A stretch of DNA of 39,503 nt, from the NCBI GenBank assembly GCA_003224635.1, contig QHZK01000045.1, positions 3,157 through 42,659 on the forward strand, given 5' to 3'. The DNA is from Acidobacteriota bacterium (lineage in GTDB: Bacteria; Acidobacteriota; Terriglobia; UBA7540). The notes below the pieces were generated by a model. The model ran no database searches. It was not told where the DNA came from and saw only the letters and a list, made by a program, of their open reading frames with translations. Below are positions 32,655 through 39,503 of this stretch, one piece after another. Position 1 is the stretch's first letter. Each line of letters begins with the position of its first letter. Position numbers and translations under genes: made by a program.

Positions 32655-33634
32655 TGGGTTTAGCCGGGACCAACAGATTCCTCCGAACGCTCGGCATTTA
32701 CCTGATTAAGCGCAACCGGGCTTTTCGCAGCCCGTTGGGCCAGGCGATGTACCTGGGATACGTCTCCCGCAGGATGCGCAAGCTCGATAAGCGTCCGCCG
32801 TTTGTTCACATTGAAACCACGAATGTGTGCAATGCCCGCTGCACGATGTGCTCGTATCCGATCATGCAAAGACCCAAAGGTTACATGAGCGACCAGCTTT
32901 ACCTCAAAATCCTCCGGGATTGCGCGGAGATGAGAGTTGCCGACGTCAACTTGCAATACCTGGGCGAGCCTCTTCTGGACCAAAAAATCTGCGACCGCAT
33001 CCGAGAGGCCAAAGAGTACGGCTTTCGAGTGCAGATGGTCTCCAACGCCTCGCTCCTCGACGAAGCCAAGGCGCGCGGACTCCTCGCCAGCGGCGTCGAC
33101 GAGCTGCGTATCAGCATGGACGGCTTCACACCGAAGACGTTCGAGGATATCCGAGTCGGGCTGAAGTTCGAAAAGGTCAAGGGAAACGTCGAGAGATTTC
33201 TCGACCTGCGGGCCCGTCATCGGGGCGCCAGGCCCCGAGTTGTCATGTGCTTCGTGGGGTTGGCCGGCAATCAATCAGAGAGCAAACAATTCTACGATTT
33301 CTGGCGAGGCAAAGTTGACCTCGTCCTGATCTCGCAGGCTAGAGACTGGGCCGGGCAGCTTCCCCTCGTCCAACTGGGTGCCACTTATTCCACGAGTCTT
33401 CCCAGAGTTCCTTGCAACCACCTGTGGGAGGAAGTGATCGTCCTGCACGATGGCCGAGTCACGGTTTGCTGCGAATCGTACGACGGCCAAATTACGGTCG
33501 GCGACGTCCGGGAGCAGCCCTTGGCTGAAATCTGGAGAGGACCTGCGTACGAAAGGCTACGCAGGCTCCACCGAGAGAATCGCGCCGGGGAAATTCCCCT
33601 TTGCGGCGCCTGCAAGTATTATGCGATCTGGTAA
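32645..33634 (+). CDS. Radical SAM enzyme with SPASM-like C-terminal cluster domain
   Basis: The 329-residue enzyme has the CX3CX2C iron-sulfur/SAM motif CNARCTMC at about residues 62-69 (context HIETTNVCNARCTMCSYPIM). It is followed by LQYLGEPLLDQKI and VQMVSNASLLDEA, with ELRISMDGFTPKTFEDI later. The C-terminal part has CNHLWEEVIVLHDGRVTVCC, ESYDGQITVGDVREQPL and CGACKYY, a SPASM/twitch-type auxiliary cluster. Two ATGs are possible: 32645, overlapping the previous gene by 10 bases, or 32654 in TAATG. Such proteins in glycan clusters are poorly characterised. They could perform dehydrogenation, epimerisation or carbon-carbon chemistry on a sugar or peptide. It is embedded in a tightly overlapping gene run, so a role in the same pathway is likely. 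Confidence 0.88.
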   Translation: MSVMGLAGTNRFLRTLGIYLIKRNRAFRSPLGQAMYLGYVSRRMRKLDKRPPFVHIETTNVCNARCTMCSYPIMQRPKGYMSDQLYLKILRDCAEMRVADVNLQYLGEPLLDQKICDRIREAKEYGFRVQMVSNASLLDEAKARGLLASGVDELRISMDGFTPKTFEDIRVGLKFEKVKGNVERFLDLRARHRGARPRVVMCFVGLAGNQSESKQFYDFWRGKVDLVLISQARDWAGQLPLVQLGATYSTSLPRVPCNHLWEEVIVLHDGRVTVCCESYDGQITVGDVREQPLAEIWRGPAYERLRRLHRENRAGEIPLCGACKYYAIW

Positions 33635-34307
33635 CAAAGCTCCCGCTTACGTCGATGCGCCGCTCTTCCACAACGGGAACCCGCGCACCCCGATCGAGCG
33701 CAGCTACTATGAAGGCTATTGGCGTGTTCCCGTCGCGCCGCCGGAAGAAGATCCGCTGACCGAGGAGCGCGTAAGGAGATTTGCCGCACTCTGCGGCAGC
33801 CAGGCCGCAGTGCTCGACCTCGGGTGTGGAAGTGGACGCGGGACCAGGTTGTTGGACGCTTCAGGACGCCAGGTCGTGGGGCTGGATATTTCCCGTGAGG
33901 CGCTCGGCCGGGCGAGGCAAGTCGATAGAAAAGGAGTTTACGTCCAGGCGGCTTGCGACGCGCCGTTGCCATTCGACTCGAACACCTTTGACGCCGTGTA
34001 CTCAGCGGAAGTCATCGAGCATCTGCTGGACCCCAGGGCAATGGTATCGGAATGCCGCCGTGTCTTGAAACCCGGAGGAATTCTTTTCCTCACCACGCCC
34101 TATCATGGCCTCATCAAGAACCTGATCGTTGTGGCAGCGGCTTTCGAGCGGCATTTCGACCCCACCGGGCCCCATATCCGCTTCTTCACCGCAAACTCGT
34201 TGTGCCGGCTCCTGGTGAGTTGCGGCTTTGCGATCCGGCAGATTTCCTATCTCGGAAGATTTTGGCCGGTTTGGATGAACATGGCTGTTTGCGCCCGAAA
34301 AGTCTGA
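33621..34307 (+). CDS. SAM-dependent methyltransferase (class I), third copy
   Basis: A 228-residue methyltransferase with AAVLDLGCGSGRGTRLLDAS, RQVVGLDISREALGRARQVD, AVYSAEVIEHLLDPRAMVSE and VLKPGGILFLTTPYHG, a standard UbiE/Methyltransf_11-like class I fold. The ATG at 33621 overlaps the radical SAM gene by 14 bases, so the two are translated together and may act in sequence. It is the third stand-alone methyltransferase of the locus, in addition to the FkbM domain of the fusion protein. The target is unknown. A sugar hydroxyl is likely by context. Confidence 0.87.
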   Translation: MRSGNKAPAYVDAPLFHNGNPRTPIERSYYEGYWRVPVAPPEEDPLTEERVRRFAALCGSQAAVLDLGCGSGRGTRLLDASGRQVVGLDISREALGRARQVDRKGVYVQAACDAPLPFDSNTFDAVYSAEVIEHLLDPRAMVSECRRVLKPGGILFLTTPYHGLIKNLIVVAAAFERHFDPTGPHIRFFTANSLCRLLVSCGFAIRQISYLGRFWPVWMNMAVCARKV

Positions 34308-34406
34308 CGTGATGGCGGACTCAAGGCGGCCCTGGCATGAGCAACCGGTGCAGCGCAGGCGATTGCGTCCAGCAGCTCCTCGCATCGGTCTCGGCAAGGC
34401 ACGGAA

Positions 34407-35354
34407 ATGATTCTTGAAGATGCCGACATCCCGGCGCGCGCGCCGGTCAGCGTTCTGGTGCTGACGCGCAACGAAGAGGCGAATATCGCCGAGTGTTTGG
34501 AGAGCCTTCGGTGGGCCGCCGAGGTCCTGGTGGTGGACTCCCTGAGCACCGACCGGACGGCGGAAATCGCCGAAGCCTTGGGCGCCAAGGTTTGTCCTCA
34601 TGCCTTCGCCGGTTATGCCGATCAACGTAACTGGGCGCTTCAGAACCTGCCCTTCGCTTACGACTGGGTCCTGATGATCGACGCCGATGAGCGCATTCCC
34701 GGGGCGCTGGCCCACGAAATCAGGAAGGCGGTCAGCCGCTCGAACGATACGTACTCGGGGTTTTACATCTCACGCCGGCTCTTCTTCATGGGGCGCTGGT
34801 TAAGGCACGGCGGGCTCTATCCGACCTGGCTTCTGCGGCTCTTCAAGCGACAGTTGGCTCGCGTGGAGGAACGTCCGGTGAATGAGCACGTCATCGTGAA
34901 CGGCCGGGTCGGCTACCTGGGTCAGCCCCTCGACCACGTGGACCGCCGGCCCTTGAGCGATTGGGTGGCCAAACAGAATCGCTATGCCGGTCTCCAGGCT
35001 GCGGAATACCTTCGCGAAAAGTCCCGGAAAGGATTCGAGAGCTCAATCCGCGCCAGCCTGCGGGGCAGCCAGGCCGAACGAAAGCGATGGATCAAGCTCC
35101 ACGTCTGGAATCGCCTGCCTTTGCTCGTGCGCCCTTTCTTGTTCTTTGCTCGGAATTATTTTCTCAAGGCAGGCTTCCTCGACGGGCGCGCGGGATTCAT
35201 TTATCACGTCTTGTGGAGCTTTTGGGTGAAATTCCTCATCGACGTGAAAGTCATCGAGCGGCAGTCAGGCGTTGGCAGGCCAGGCGGCACCGCGTGGAGC
35301 CTCGATCACCTCGGTCGCGGGGATTCGAAGTCCGAGAAGGTAACGGCGTCCTGA
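34407..35354 (+). CDS. Glycosyltransferase family 2 (WaaE/KdtX-like)
   Basis: A GT-A enzyme of 315 residues with VSVLVLTRNEEANIAECLES, VLVVDSLSTDRTAEIAEALG, QRNWALQNLPFAYDWVLMID and ADERI (the D-x-D metal site). The middle ARVEERPVNEHVIVNGRVGY and LDHVDRRPLSDWVAKQNRYA match the group that adds a sugar to lipopolysaccharide core or an exopolysaccharide. Hydrophobic stretches near residue 240 (LPLLVRPFLFFARNYFL) and 270 suggest membrane association. The ATG at 34407 lies 100 bases after the previous gene, and that gap holds no visible feature. It is separated by about 90 bases from the amidotransferase gene. Confidence 0.9.
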   Translation: MILEDADIPARAPVSVLVLTRNEEANIAECLESLRWAAEVLVVDSLSTDRTAEIAEALGAKVCPHAFAGYADQRNWALQNLPFAYDWVLMIDADERIPGALAHEIRKAVSRSNDTYSGFYISRRLFFMGRWLRHGGLYPTWLLRLFKRQLARVEERPVNEHVIVNGRVGYLGQPLDHVDRRPLSDWVAKQNRYAGLQAAEYLREKSRKGFESSIRASLRGSQAERKRWIKLHVWNRLPLLVRPFLFFARNYFLKAGFLDGRAGFIYHVLWSFWVKFLIDVKVIERQSGVGRPGGTAWSLDHLGRGDSKSEKVTAS

Positions 35355-35447
35355 GCCGTCGGCGGTAGCCCCTCGAACGCCGGAAGGACCGCTGCTCGCA
35401 GAGCAAACGGCGGTCACGGTATTCTGTAATTCTCGATCGGTCTGTTT

Positions 35448-37379
35448 ATGTGCGGCATAGCAGGAATAGCTGGAGAACCGAGCGGACCCTTCATCCGCGC
35501 CATGACCCGCGCGCTGGTCCACCGCGGTCCGGACGGCGAAGGCTATTACTCCGCCCGGGGTGTAACGCTGGGGCATCGACGACTTAGCGTCATCGACCTC
35601 GAAACCGGCTCCCAGCCCATGACCACCGCCGACGGGCGATACACCATCGCGTTTAACGGAGAGATTTACAACTTCCGGGAGCTGCGGAAGGAACTCGAGT
35701 CGCACGGCGTGCGTTTCCGGACGGAGTCGGATACGGAGGCGCTCCTCCACGCCTACGCGCGCTGGGGCAAGAGCTCACTCACCAAGCTGGTGGGGATGTT
35801 CGCCTTCGCGCTCTGGGACTCGAAGGACCGTCGCCTGCTTCTCGCCCGCGATCGCCTCGGCCTCAAGCCCCTGTATTACGCCGAGGTCGGCGGAAGCTTC
35901 CTCTTCGCGTCCGAGATCAAGGCTCTGCTCGCGCATCCCGAGGTCGAGCGCGAACTCGACCCCGTCGCCCTGGATGATTATTTGACCTACCTTTACGTTC
36001 CGGCGCCCAGGACCATTTTCCGGGGGATCCATGAACTTCCTCCCGCGCACTGGCTGGAGTGGCAGGACGGGAACGCGAGGCGGGAATGCTATTGGGACGT
36101 TTGTTTCCAAACCCAGCGGCACTCCTTCCAGGAAAGCGTCCTCGAAGCGCGAGAGAAGCTGGACGAGTCCGTCAGGGCCAGGTTGGTGAGCGATGTGCCG
36201 CTGGGAGTCTTTTTGAGCGGGGGCCTCGATTCGAGCACGGTCGCGTATTTGATGGCGCGGCACTCGTCGGAACCCGTGCGCGCTTTCACGCTCGGGTTCA
36301 GCGAAGGCGCCCATCTCTATAACGAATGGCAGTTCGCGCGCGAGGTCAGCGACGCCATCGGGGCCGACGCGCGCGAGCTCGTCATCCCGCCGCCCTCCAC
36401 GGCCTTGCTCGAAACCGTCACGAGGTACTTCGACGAGCCCTTCGGCAATCCCACCAATCTTCTGCTTTATCAGTTGTCGGAGGCGGCCCGGAGATACGTC
36501 ACCGTGGCCCTGGTGGGCGACGCGGGCGACGAAGTCTTCCTGGGCTACCCGCGCTATCAAGGGGCGGTCCTGGCCCAGGGGTATCGCGCCGCGCCGCTCA
36601 TGCTGCGGCAGGCGCTCGGGCGCTGCGCCTCATTACTTACCGAGCCCGGCAACGGGAGCCACTTTACGCGCCGGCTTCGGGAGTTTCTTACGGGCGCCAC
36701 TCAACCCCCTGAAGAGATGTATCTCGACTGGATCTCATACTTCAACCGGCCGCTGCGCCGGCGGCTCTACACCTCGGACGCTCAGCGCGAGCTCGGGGAT
36801 TACGACTCCTCGCAGTTTCTGCTGAGGCTGTTCTCCCGGAGCGCCTCCAAGGACTTGCTGGACCGCATCAGTTATGTGGACTTGCACTCCTACCTTCCTT
36901 ACAACATCCTTCGTTACTCCGATCGCATGAGCATGGCCCACGGCCTGGAGATCCGGTGTCCCTACACGGACCACCGGCTGGTTGAGTTTGTCGCCGGCTT
37001 GCCCTGGCAATACAAACTGCACCGCACTGAGACCAAGGTTCTCTTGCGGAACGCCGCCAAACCCTGGCTGCCGAAGAGCGTCTTCCGCCGCTCCAAGATG
37101 GGGCTGAATCCTCCGATGGGTCTATGGCTGCGCGAACACTTGAAGCCGTCACTCGGAGAGTATCTGTCGACGGAGTGCGTTCGCCGCCGCGGATACTTCC
37201 GGACGGAAACGATCGAAGAGTTGGTCCGAGATCACCTGAACGGGCGCCGGGACTATTCACTTCATCTCTGGGCGCTCATTTCTTTTGAAGCATGGCACCG
37301 CCAGTACCTCGACTCCAGACCGGACCCGTCGCTCTCGCTGACGAGCGCCTCCGCCTGCCCGAGTTCGCGCCTCGCCTGA
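35448..37379 (+). CDS. asnB: Glutamine-hydrolysing amidotransferase, asparagine synthase B family
   Basis: At 643 residues it matches the family length. The N-terminal Ntn glutaminase domain starts MCGIAGIAG with the catalytic Cys as residue 2, followed by RALVHRGPDGEGYYSARGVT and FNGEIYNFRELRKELESHG. The C-terminal ATP-binding synthetase domain has the PP-loop SGGLDSSTVAYLMARHS (from about residue 257), then GDAGDEVFLGYPRYQ and LEIRCPYTDHRLVEFVAGLP. It turns an acid into an amide with ammonia from glutamine and AMP formation. In glycan loci such enzymes often act on uronic acids or other sugar acids rather than aspartate, so the symbol names the family, not the proven reaction. The heparinase-like gene follows directly. 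Confidence 0.93.
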   Translation: MCGIAGIAGEPSGPFIRAMTRALVHRGPDGEGYYSARGVTLGHRRLSVIDLETGSQPMTTADGRYTIAFNGEIYNFRELRKELESHGVRFRTESDTEALLHAYARWGKSSLTKLVGMFAFALWDSKDRRLLLARDRLGLKPLYYAEVGGSFLFASEIKALLAHPEVERELDPVALDDYLTYLYVPAPRTIFRGIHELPPAHWLEWQDGNARRECYWDVCFQTQRHSFQESVLEAREKLDESVRARLVSDVPLGVFLSGGLDSSTVAYLMARHSSEPVRAFTLGFSEGAHLYNEWQFAREVSDAIGADARELVIPPPSTALLETVTRYFDEPFGNPTNLLLYQLSEAARRYVTVALVGDAGDEVFLGYPRYQGAVLAQGYRAAPLMLRQALGRCASLLTEPGNGSHFTRRLREFLTGATQPPEEMYLDWISYFNRPLRRRLYTSDAQRELGDYDSSQFLLRLFSRSASKDLLDRISYVDLHSYLPYNILRYSDRMSMAHGLEIRCPYTDHRLVEFVAGLPWQYKLHRTETKVLLRNAAKPWLPKSVFRRSKMGLNPPMGLWLREHLKPSLGEYLSTECVRRRGYFRTETIEELVRDHLNGRRDYSLHLWALISFEAWHRQYLDSRPDPSLSLTSASACPSSRLA

Positions 37380-37396
37380 CGCGACCCTCTTGGGGA

Positions 37397-39277
37397 GTGT
37401 ACTGGCGGACGGCGCGCCACTTGAGCGGACCGCAACTCGTCTGCCTGGTCCGAAGGCGACTGTTGGGCGGCGGTGGTCTGGCCAAGCCCGCTCGCGCCCA
37501 GGCCCGGCTTCGGATACCGGCGCGCCCTCCAAAGTTTGCCGAGTGGAGGCCAGGATGGTCGCGGGATATGCTGGAGACTCAGGCGTGGGAATTCTTGAAT
37601 GTCCCGAGAGCCGCGCCCGGCCCCATTCCCTGGTCCGGCGAGGACCTTCCAAAGCTTTGGCACTACCACCTGAATTACTGCCATTTCCTGAACGTAGACC
37701 TCACCGACTCCGAAGACGAGCCCTTGCTGCGCTCGGCGCTCGCCATCGCGCTGGACTGGATCGATCGCAACCCGACGGGCGGCGAGATCGGCTGGGAGCC
37801 TTACCCTTTGTCGTTGCGAATCGTCAACTGGCTGAAGTTCCTCGCCCGAAATGCTGAGCGCCTGAAAGAACTCGGCGAAGATGCGGCGCCCGGAGGTTCG
37901 GCCATCGACCGCATCGCCGCCAGCCTGCACGTGCAAGCGCTCACGCTCGAGCGGCGGCTCGAAAAGGACCTTCGAGCCAACCACCTCCTCAAGAACGCGA
38001 AGGCGCTTATCTTTGCCGGAGCGCTCCTCGAAGCTCCCGAAACTCCGCGCTGGCTGGAAAAAGGCGGAAAGCTCCTGAAGGCCGAGCTCGCGGAGCAGGT
38101 CCTGGCGGATGGCGGGCACATCGAAAGATGCCCGATGTACCACGCCCAGGTGTTGGACGACCTCCTCGACCTGCAGGCGCTTACCTCCGCCTCTGCCGAG
38201 ACCGTCGGCTACGGGCCGATGTTATCGGGACTCATCGCGCAGATGGCCGGCTTCCTCCGCGCCATCCTTCACCCCGATGGCGAAATCCCCCTGCTGAACG
38301 ACTCGGCCTTAGGCATAGCGCGGTCCCCCCAGGAGTTGCTCCACCTCGCGGGACGTCCCGCCGCGCCCCCGAGCGTCCGGGGCGTGACCGTGCTGGCCGC
38401 CTCGGGTTACGCGGTTGTCCGCGATCTGGGTTCCGAAAGCTGCCTCGTTTTTGACGGCGGTCCGCTCGGCCCTGATTACCAACTCGGGCACGCCCATTGC
38501 GACGTCCTGAGCTACGAGCTGTCGCTCGAAGGACAGCGAGTGGTCGTCGATACCGGCGTGAGCACTTACGAAAAGGGTCCCGAGCGGCACTACGAGCGCT
38601 CGACCGCGGCCCATAATACGCTCCGAATCGATGGCGAGGAGCAGGCCGAGATCTGGGCCGCCTTCAGGGTCGGGCGCCGTCCGCGCGTCGGGCGGATCGA
38701 GGGCGGCGACGTCCAGGGATGCCAGTTGGTGCGTGGAAAGCACTTCGGCTACCGGCGCCTTGGCGTCACGCACACCAGAGTGGTCATTCGCACCCCGGAA
38801 AGCTCCTGGCTGGTTTTGGACTCCCTGACCGGAAAAGGACGACACCGGGTTGAATCATTCGTTCATTTTCACCCCGCCGTCGCGCTCGTGCCTTGTGCGG
38901 AAGGTGGTAGAGATGTTCCGGAGGAACGTCTCCCGACTGCAGCAGAGGGTTACAAAGACGTTCCGCCGGAACGTCTCTCCGGAGACGAGGAAGCCGGCGA
39001 GGTCCAAGCAATGCTGCCCCGCTGGACCTTGCAGTTCGGAGACTATCGATACTTCTTCATGACCTTGGGCGGCGGCGAACTCACCGTGACGCGAAGCTGG
39101 TATGCATCCGAATTCGGCCTTCGCCAGACCCGCCCTGTGATCCTCTGGACTTGGACGGGGGACTTGCCCACAACGATGCTTTACGCCTTCGTGCCGGCGG
39201 ACGCCACACCGCCGATCGTCCGTCGCGTAGACGCGAACACCGTCGAGGTCGATGGTGCGACGATACGTCTGGCCTAG
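37397..39277 (+). CDS. Heparinase II/III-family protein (polysaccharide lyase-like)
   Basis: An alpha-toroid N-terminal domain (GGEIGWEPYPLSLRIVNWLK, ANHLLKNAKALIFAGALLEA, GGHIERCPMYHAQVLDDLLD) is followed by the beta-sandwich Heparinase_II_III domain (GHAHCDVLSYEL, VDTGVSTYEKGP, STAAHNTLRIDGEEQAEIWA). The conserved Asn-His-Tyr-His type residues of the lyase fold are in these blocks. The most likely start is GTG 37397 (VYWRTARHLSGPQ, 626 residues) after the amidotransferase stop. ATG 37292 would overlap that gene by 88 bases. No signal peptide is seen, so it may act in the cytoplasm or be exported by another route. Such genes in exopolysaccharide loci likely trim or edit acidic polymer, like alginate-lyase relatives. 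A palindromic insert lies at 38910-38984. Confidence 0.88.
   Translation: MYWRTARHLSGPQLVCLVRRRLLGGGGLAKPARAQARLRIPARPPKFAEWRPGWSRDMLETQAWEFLNVPRAAPGPIPWSGEDLPKLWHYHLNYCHFLNVDLTDSEDEPLLRSALAIALDWIDRNPTGGEIGWEPYPLSLRIVNWLKFLARNAERLKELGEDAAPGGSAIDRIAASLHVQALTLERRLEKDLRANHLLKNAKALIFAGALLEAPETPRWLEKGGKLLKAELAEQVLADGGHIERCPMYHAQVLDDLLDLQALTSASAETVGYGPMLSGLIAQMAGFLRAILHPDGEIPLLNDSALGIARSPQELLHLAGRPAAPPSVRGVTVLAASGYAVVRDLGSESCLVFDGGPLGPDYQLGHAHCDVLSYELSLEGQRVVVDTGVSTYEKGPERHYERSTAAHNTLRIDGEEQAEIWAAFRVGRRPRVGRIEGGDVQGCQLVRGKHFGYRRLGVTHTRVVIRTPESSWLVLDSLTGKGRHRVESFVHFHPAVALVPCAEGGRDVPEERLPTAAEGYKDVPPERLSGDEEAGEVQAMLPRWTLQFGDYRYFFMTLGGGELTVTRSWYASEFGLRQTRPVILWTWTGDLPTTMLYAFVPADATPPIVRRVDANTVEVDGATIRLA
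38910..38984. repeat. Pair of palindromic elements inserted in frame in the lyase gene
   Basis: Copy 1 (38910-38932) has arms GAGATGTTCC and GGAACGTCTC. Copy 2 (38956-38976) is a perfect palindrome with arms AGACGTTCCG and CGGAACGTCT around a single C. A short third stem, GTCTC...GAGAC, follows. The encoded stretch (RDVPEERLPTAAEGYKDVPP, then ERLSGDEEAGE) is a hydrophilic surface-loop-like insertion with the approximate repeat DVPxERL. It looks like a dispersed palindromic element that landed in a coding region and kept the frame. Confidence 0.65.
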
Positions 39278-39357
39278 CCGGATCTTCATAATTCGCGCAG
39301 TAAGATACTAATAAGCCGAAGGCATCGCGCGCAAGTAGGCTGTGTGAACTGATAACG

Positions 39358-39503
39358 ATGGCTGCCAGGAAATCTCTTGCCATCTCCGTCCTGTATAAGG
39401 AGGCAGCGAGATTCAGTCGGCAGGAATCCAAACACGATGAGCCAGCTATTTACGGCGTGGACAACGGCAAGACCATAGGAACTTATTTCGAGCACAAATT
39501 CCA
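39358..39503 (+). CDS. Start of a gene cut by the right window edge, possibly a restriction endonuclease
   Basis: An ATG at 39358 opens a frame of 48 codons to the edge: MAARKSLAISVLYKEAARFS, then RQESKHDEPAIYGVDNGKTI and GTYFEHKF. The motif GxxxGKxIGTYxEHKF reminds me of the N-terminus of some PD-(D/E)XK type II restriction enzymes, but the catalytic part is outside the window and this is only a weak resemblance. The sequence has good coding character and no overlap with another gene. The upstream 80 bases hold no clear promoter, terminator or ribosome-binding site. Confidence 0.45.
   Translation, partial: MAARKSLAISVLYKEAARFSRQESKHDEPAIYGVDNGKTIGTYFEHKF

Noticed and set aside
1..39503. CRISPR arrays, rRNA and intact insertion sequences
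   Set aside because: No regularly spaced repeats, no rRNA-like conserved blocks and no transposase with terminal repeats were seen. Only remnants and short dispersed repeats are present.

Overview
The window looks like chromosomal DNA of a GC-rich Gram-negative bacterium, most likely an acidobacterium (Acidobacteriota). This is inferred from the mix of families: a very large Oar-type TonB-dependent receptor with an N-terminal carboxypeptidase-regulatory-like domain, a CRTAC1/ASPIC-UnbV repeat protein paired with a TPR protein, a PIG-L deacetylase, and a long exopolysaccharide locus with a Wzc-type tyrosine kinase. No rRNA, tRNA, CRISPR array or intact transposase was seen. All family calls come from reading motifs, not from database searches.

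Layout. (1) 1-4070: the end of an unknown gene, a decayed secreted-protein gene, then a tight minus-strand operon read tetR > membrane/SRPBCC protein (broken by a one-base frameshift) > SRPBCC protein > TIGR01777-type epimerase. Its genes overlap by a few bases. It is preceded by a near-consensus sigma-70 promoter flanked by two TTGAAC/GTTCAA palindromes, probably the TetR operators. (2) 4146-4440: a decayed integrase start. (3) 4526-11877, minus strand: the TonB-dependent receptor with its own promoter, and a CRTAC1 > TPR pair with a promoter that predicts a leaderless mRNA. (4) 12025-14234, plus strand: PIG-L deacetylase and a DegT-type aminotransferase. (5) 14272-14763: remnants of a DUF1801 gene and a sigma-54 activator, lying head to head. 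(6) 14904-16178, minus strand: a single-pass membrane coiled-coil protein of unknown function behind a good sigma-54 promoter match.

(7) 16838-39277, plus strand: a surface-polysaccharide locus. It encodes a Wzc-like polymerisation kinase, an O-antigen ligase-family protein, a second multi-span polymerase-like protein, a flippase fused to an FkbM methyltransferase, four or five glycosyltransferases (three GT4, one CgeB-like, one GT2), three SAM methyltransferases, a radical SAM/SPASM enzyme, a glutamine-dependent amidotransferase of the asparagine synthase family, and a heparinase II/III-type lyase. Many neighbours overlap by 4-14 bases. Read together, the genes would build, flip, polymerise, methylate, amidate and trim an acidic exopolysaccharide. 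A ParE/RelE toxin-antitoxin pair and a frameshifted small gene sit between the kinase and the ligase.

(8) 39358-39503: the start of another gene, cut by the window edge. The most interesting points are the flippase-FkbM fusion, the sigma-54-driven coiled-coil protein beside the kinase, the radical SAM enzyme inside a glycan locus, a palindromic repeat carried in frame inside the lyase gene, and the paired operators of the tetR operon.
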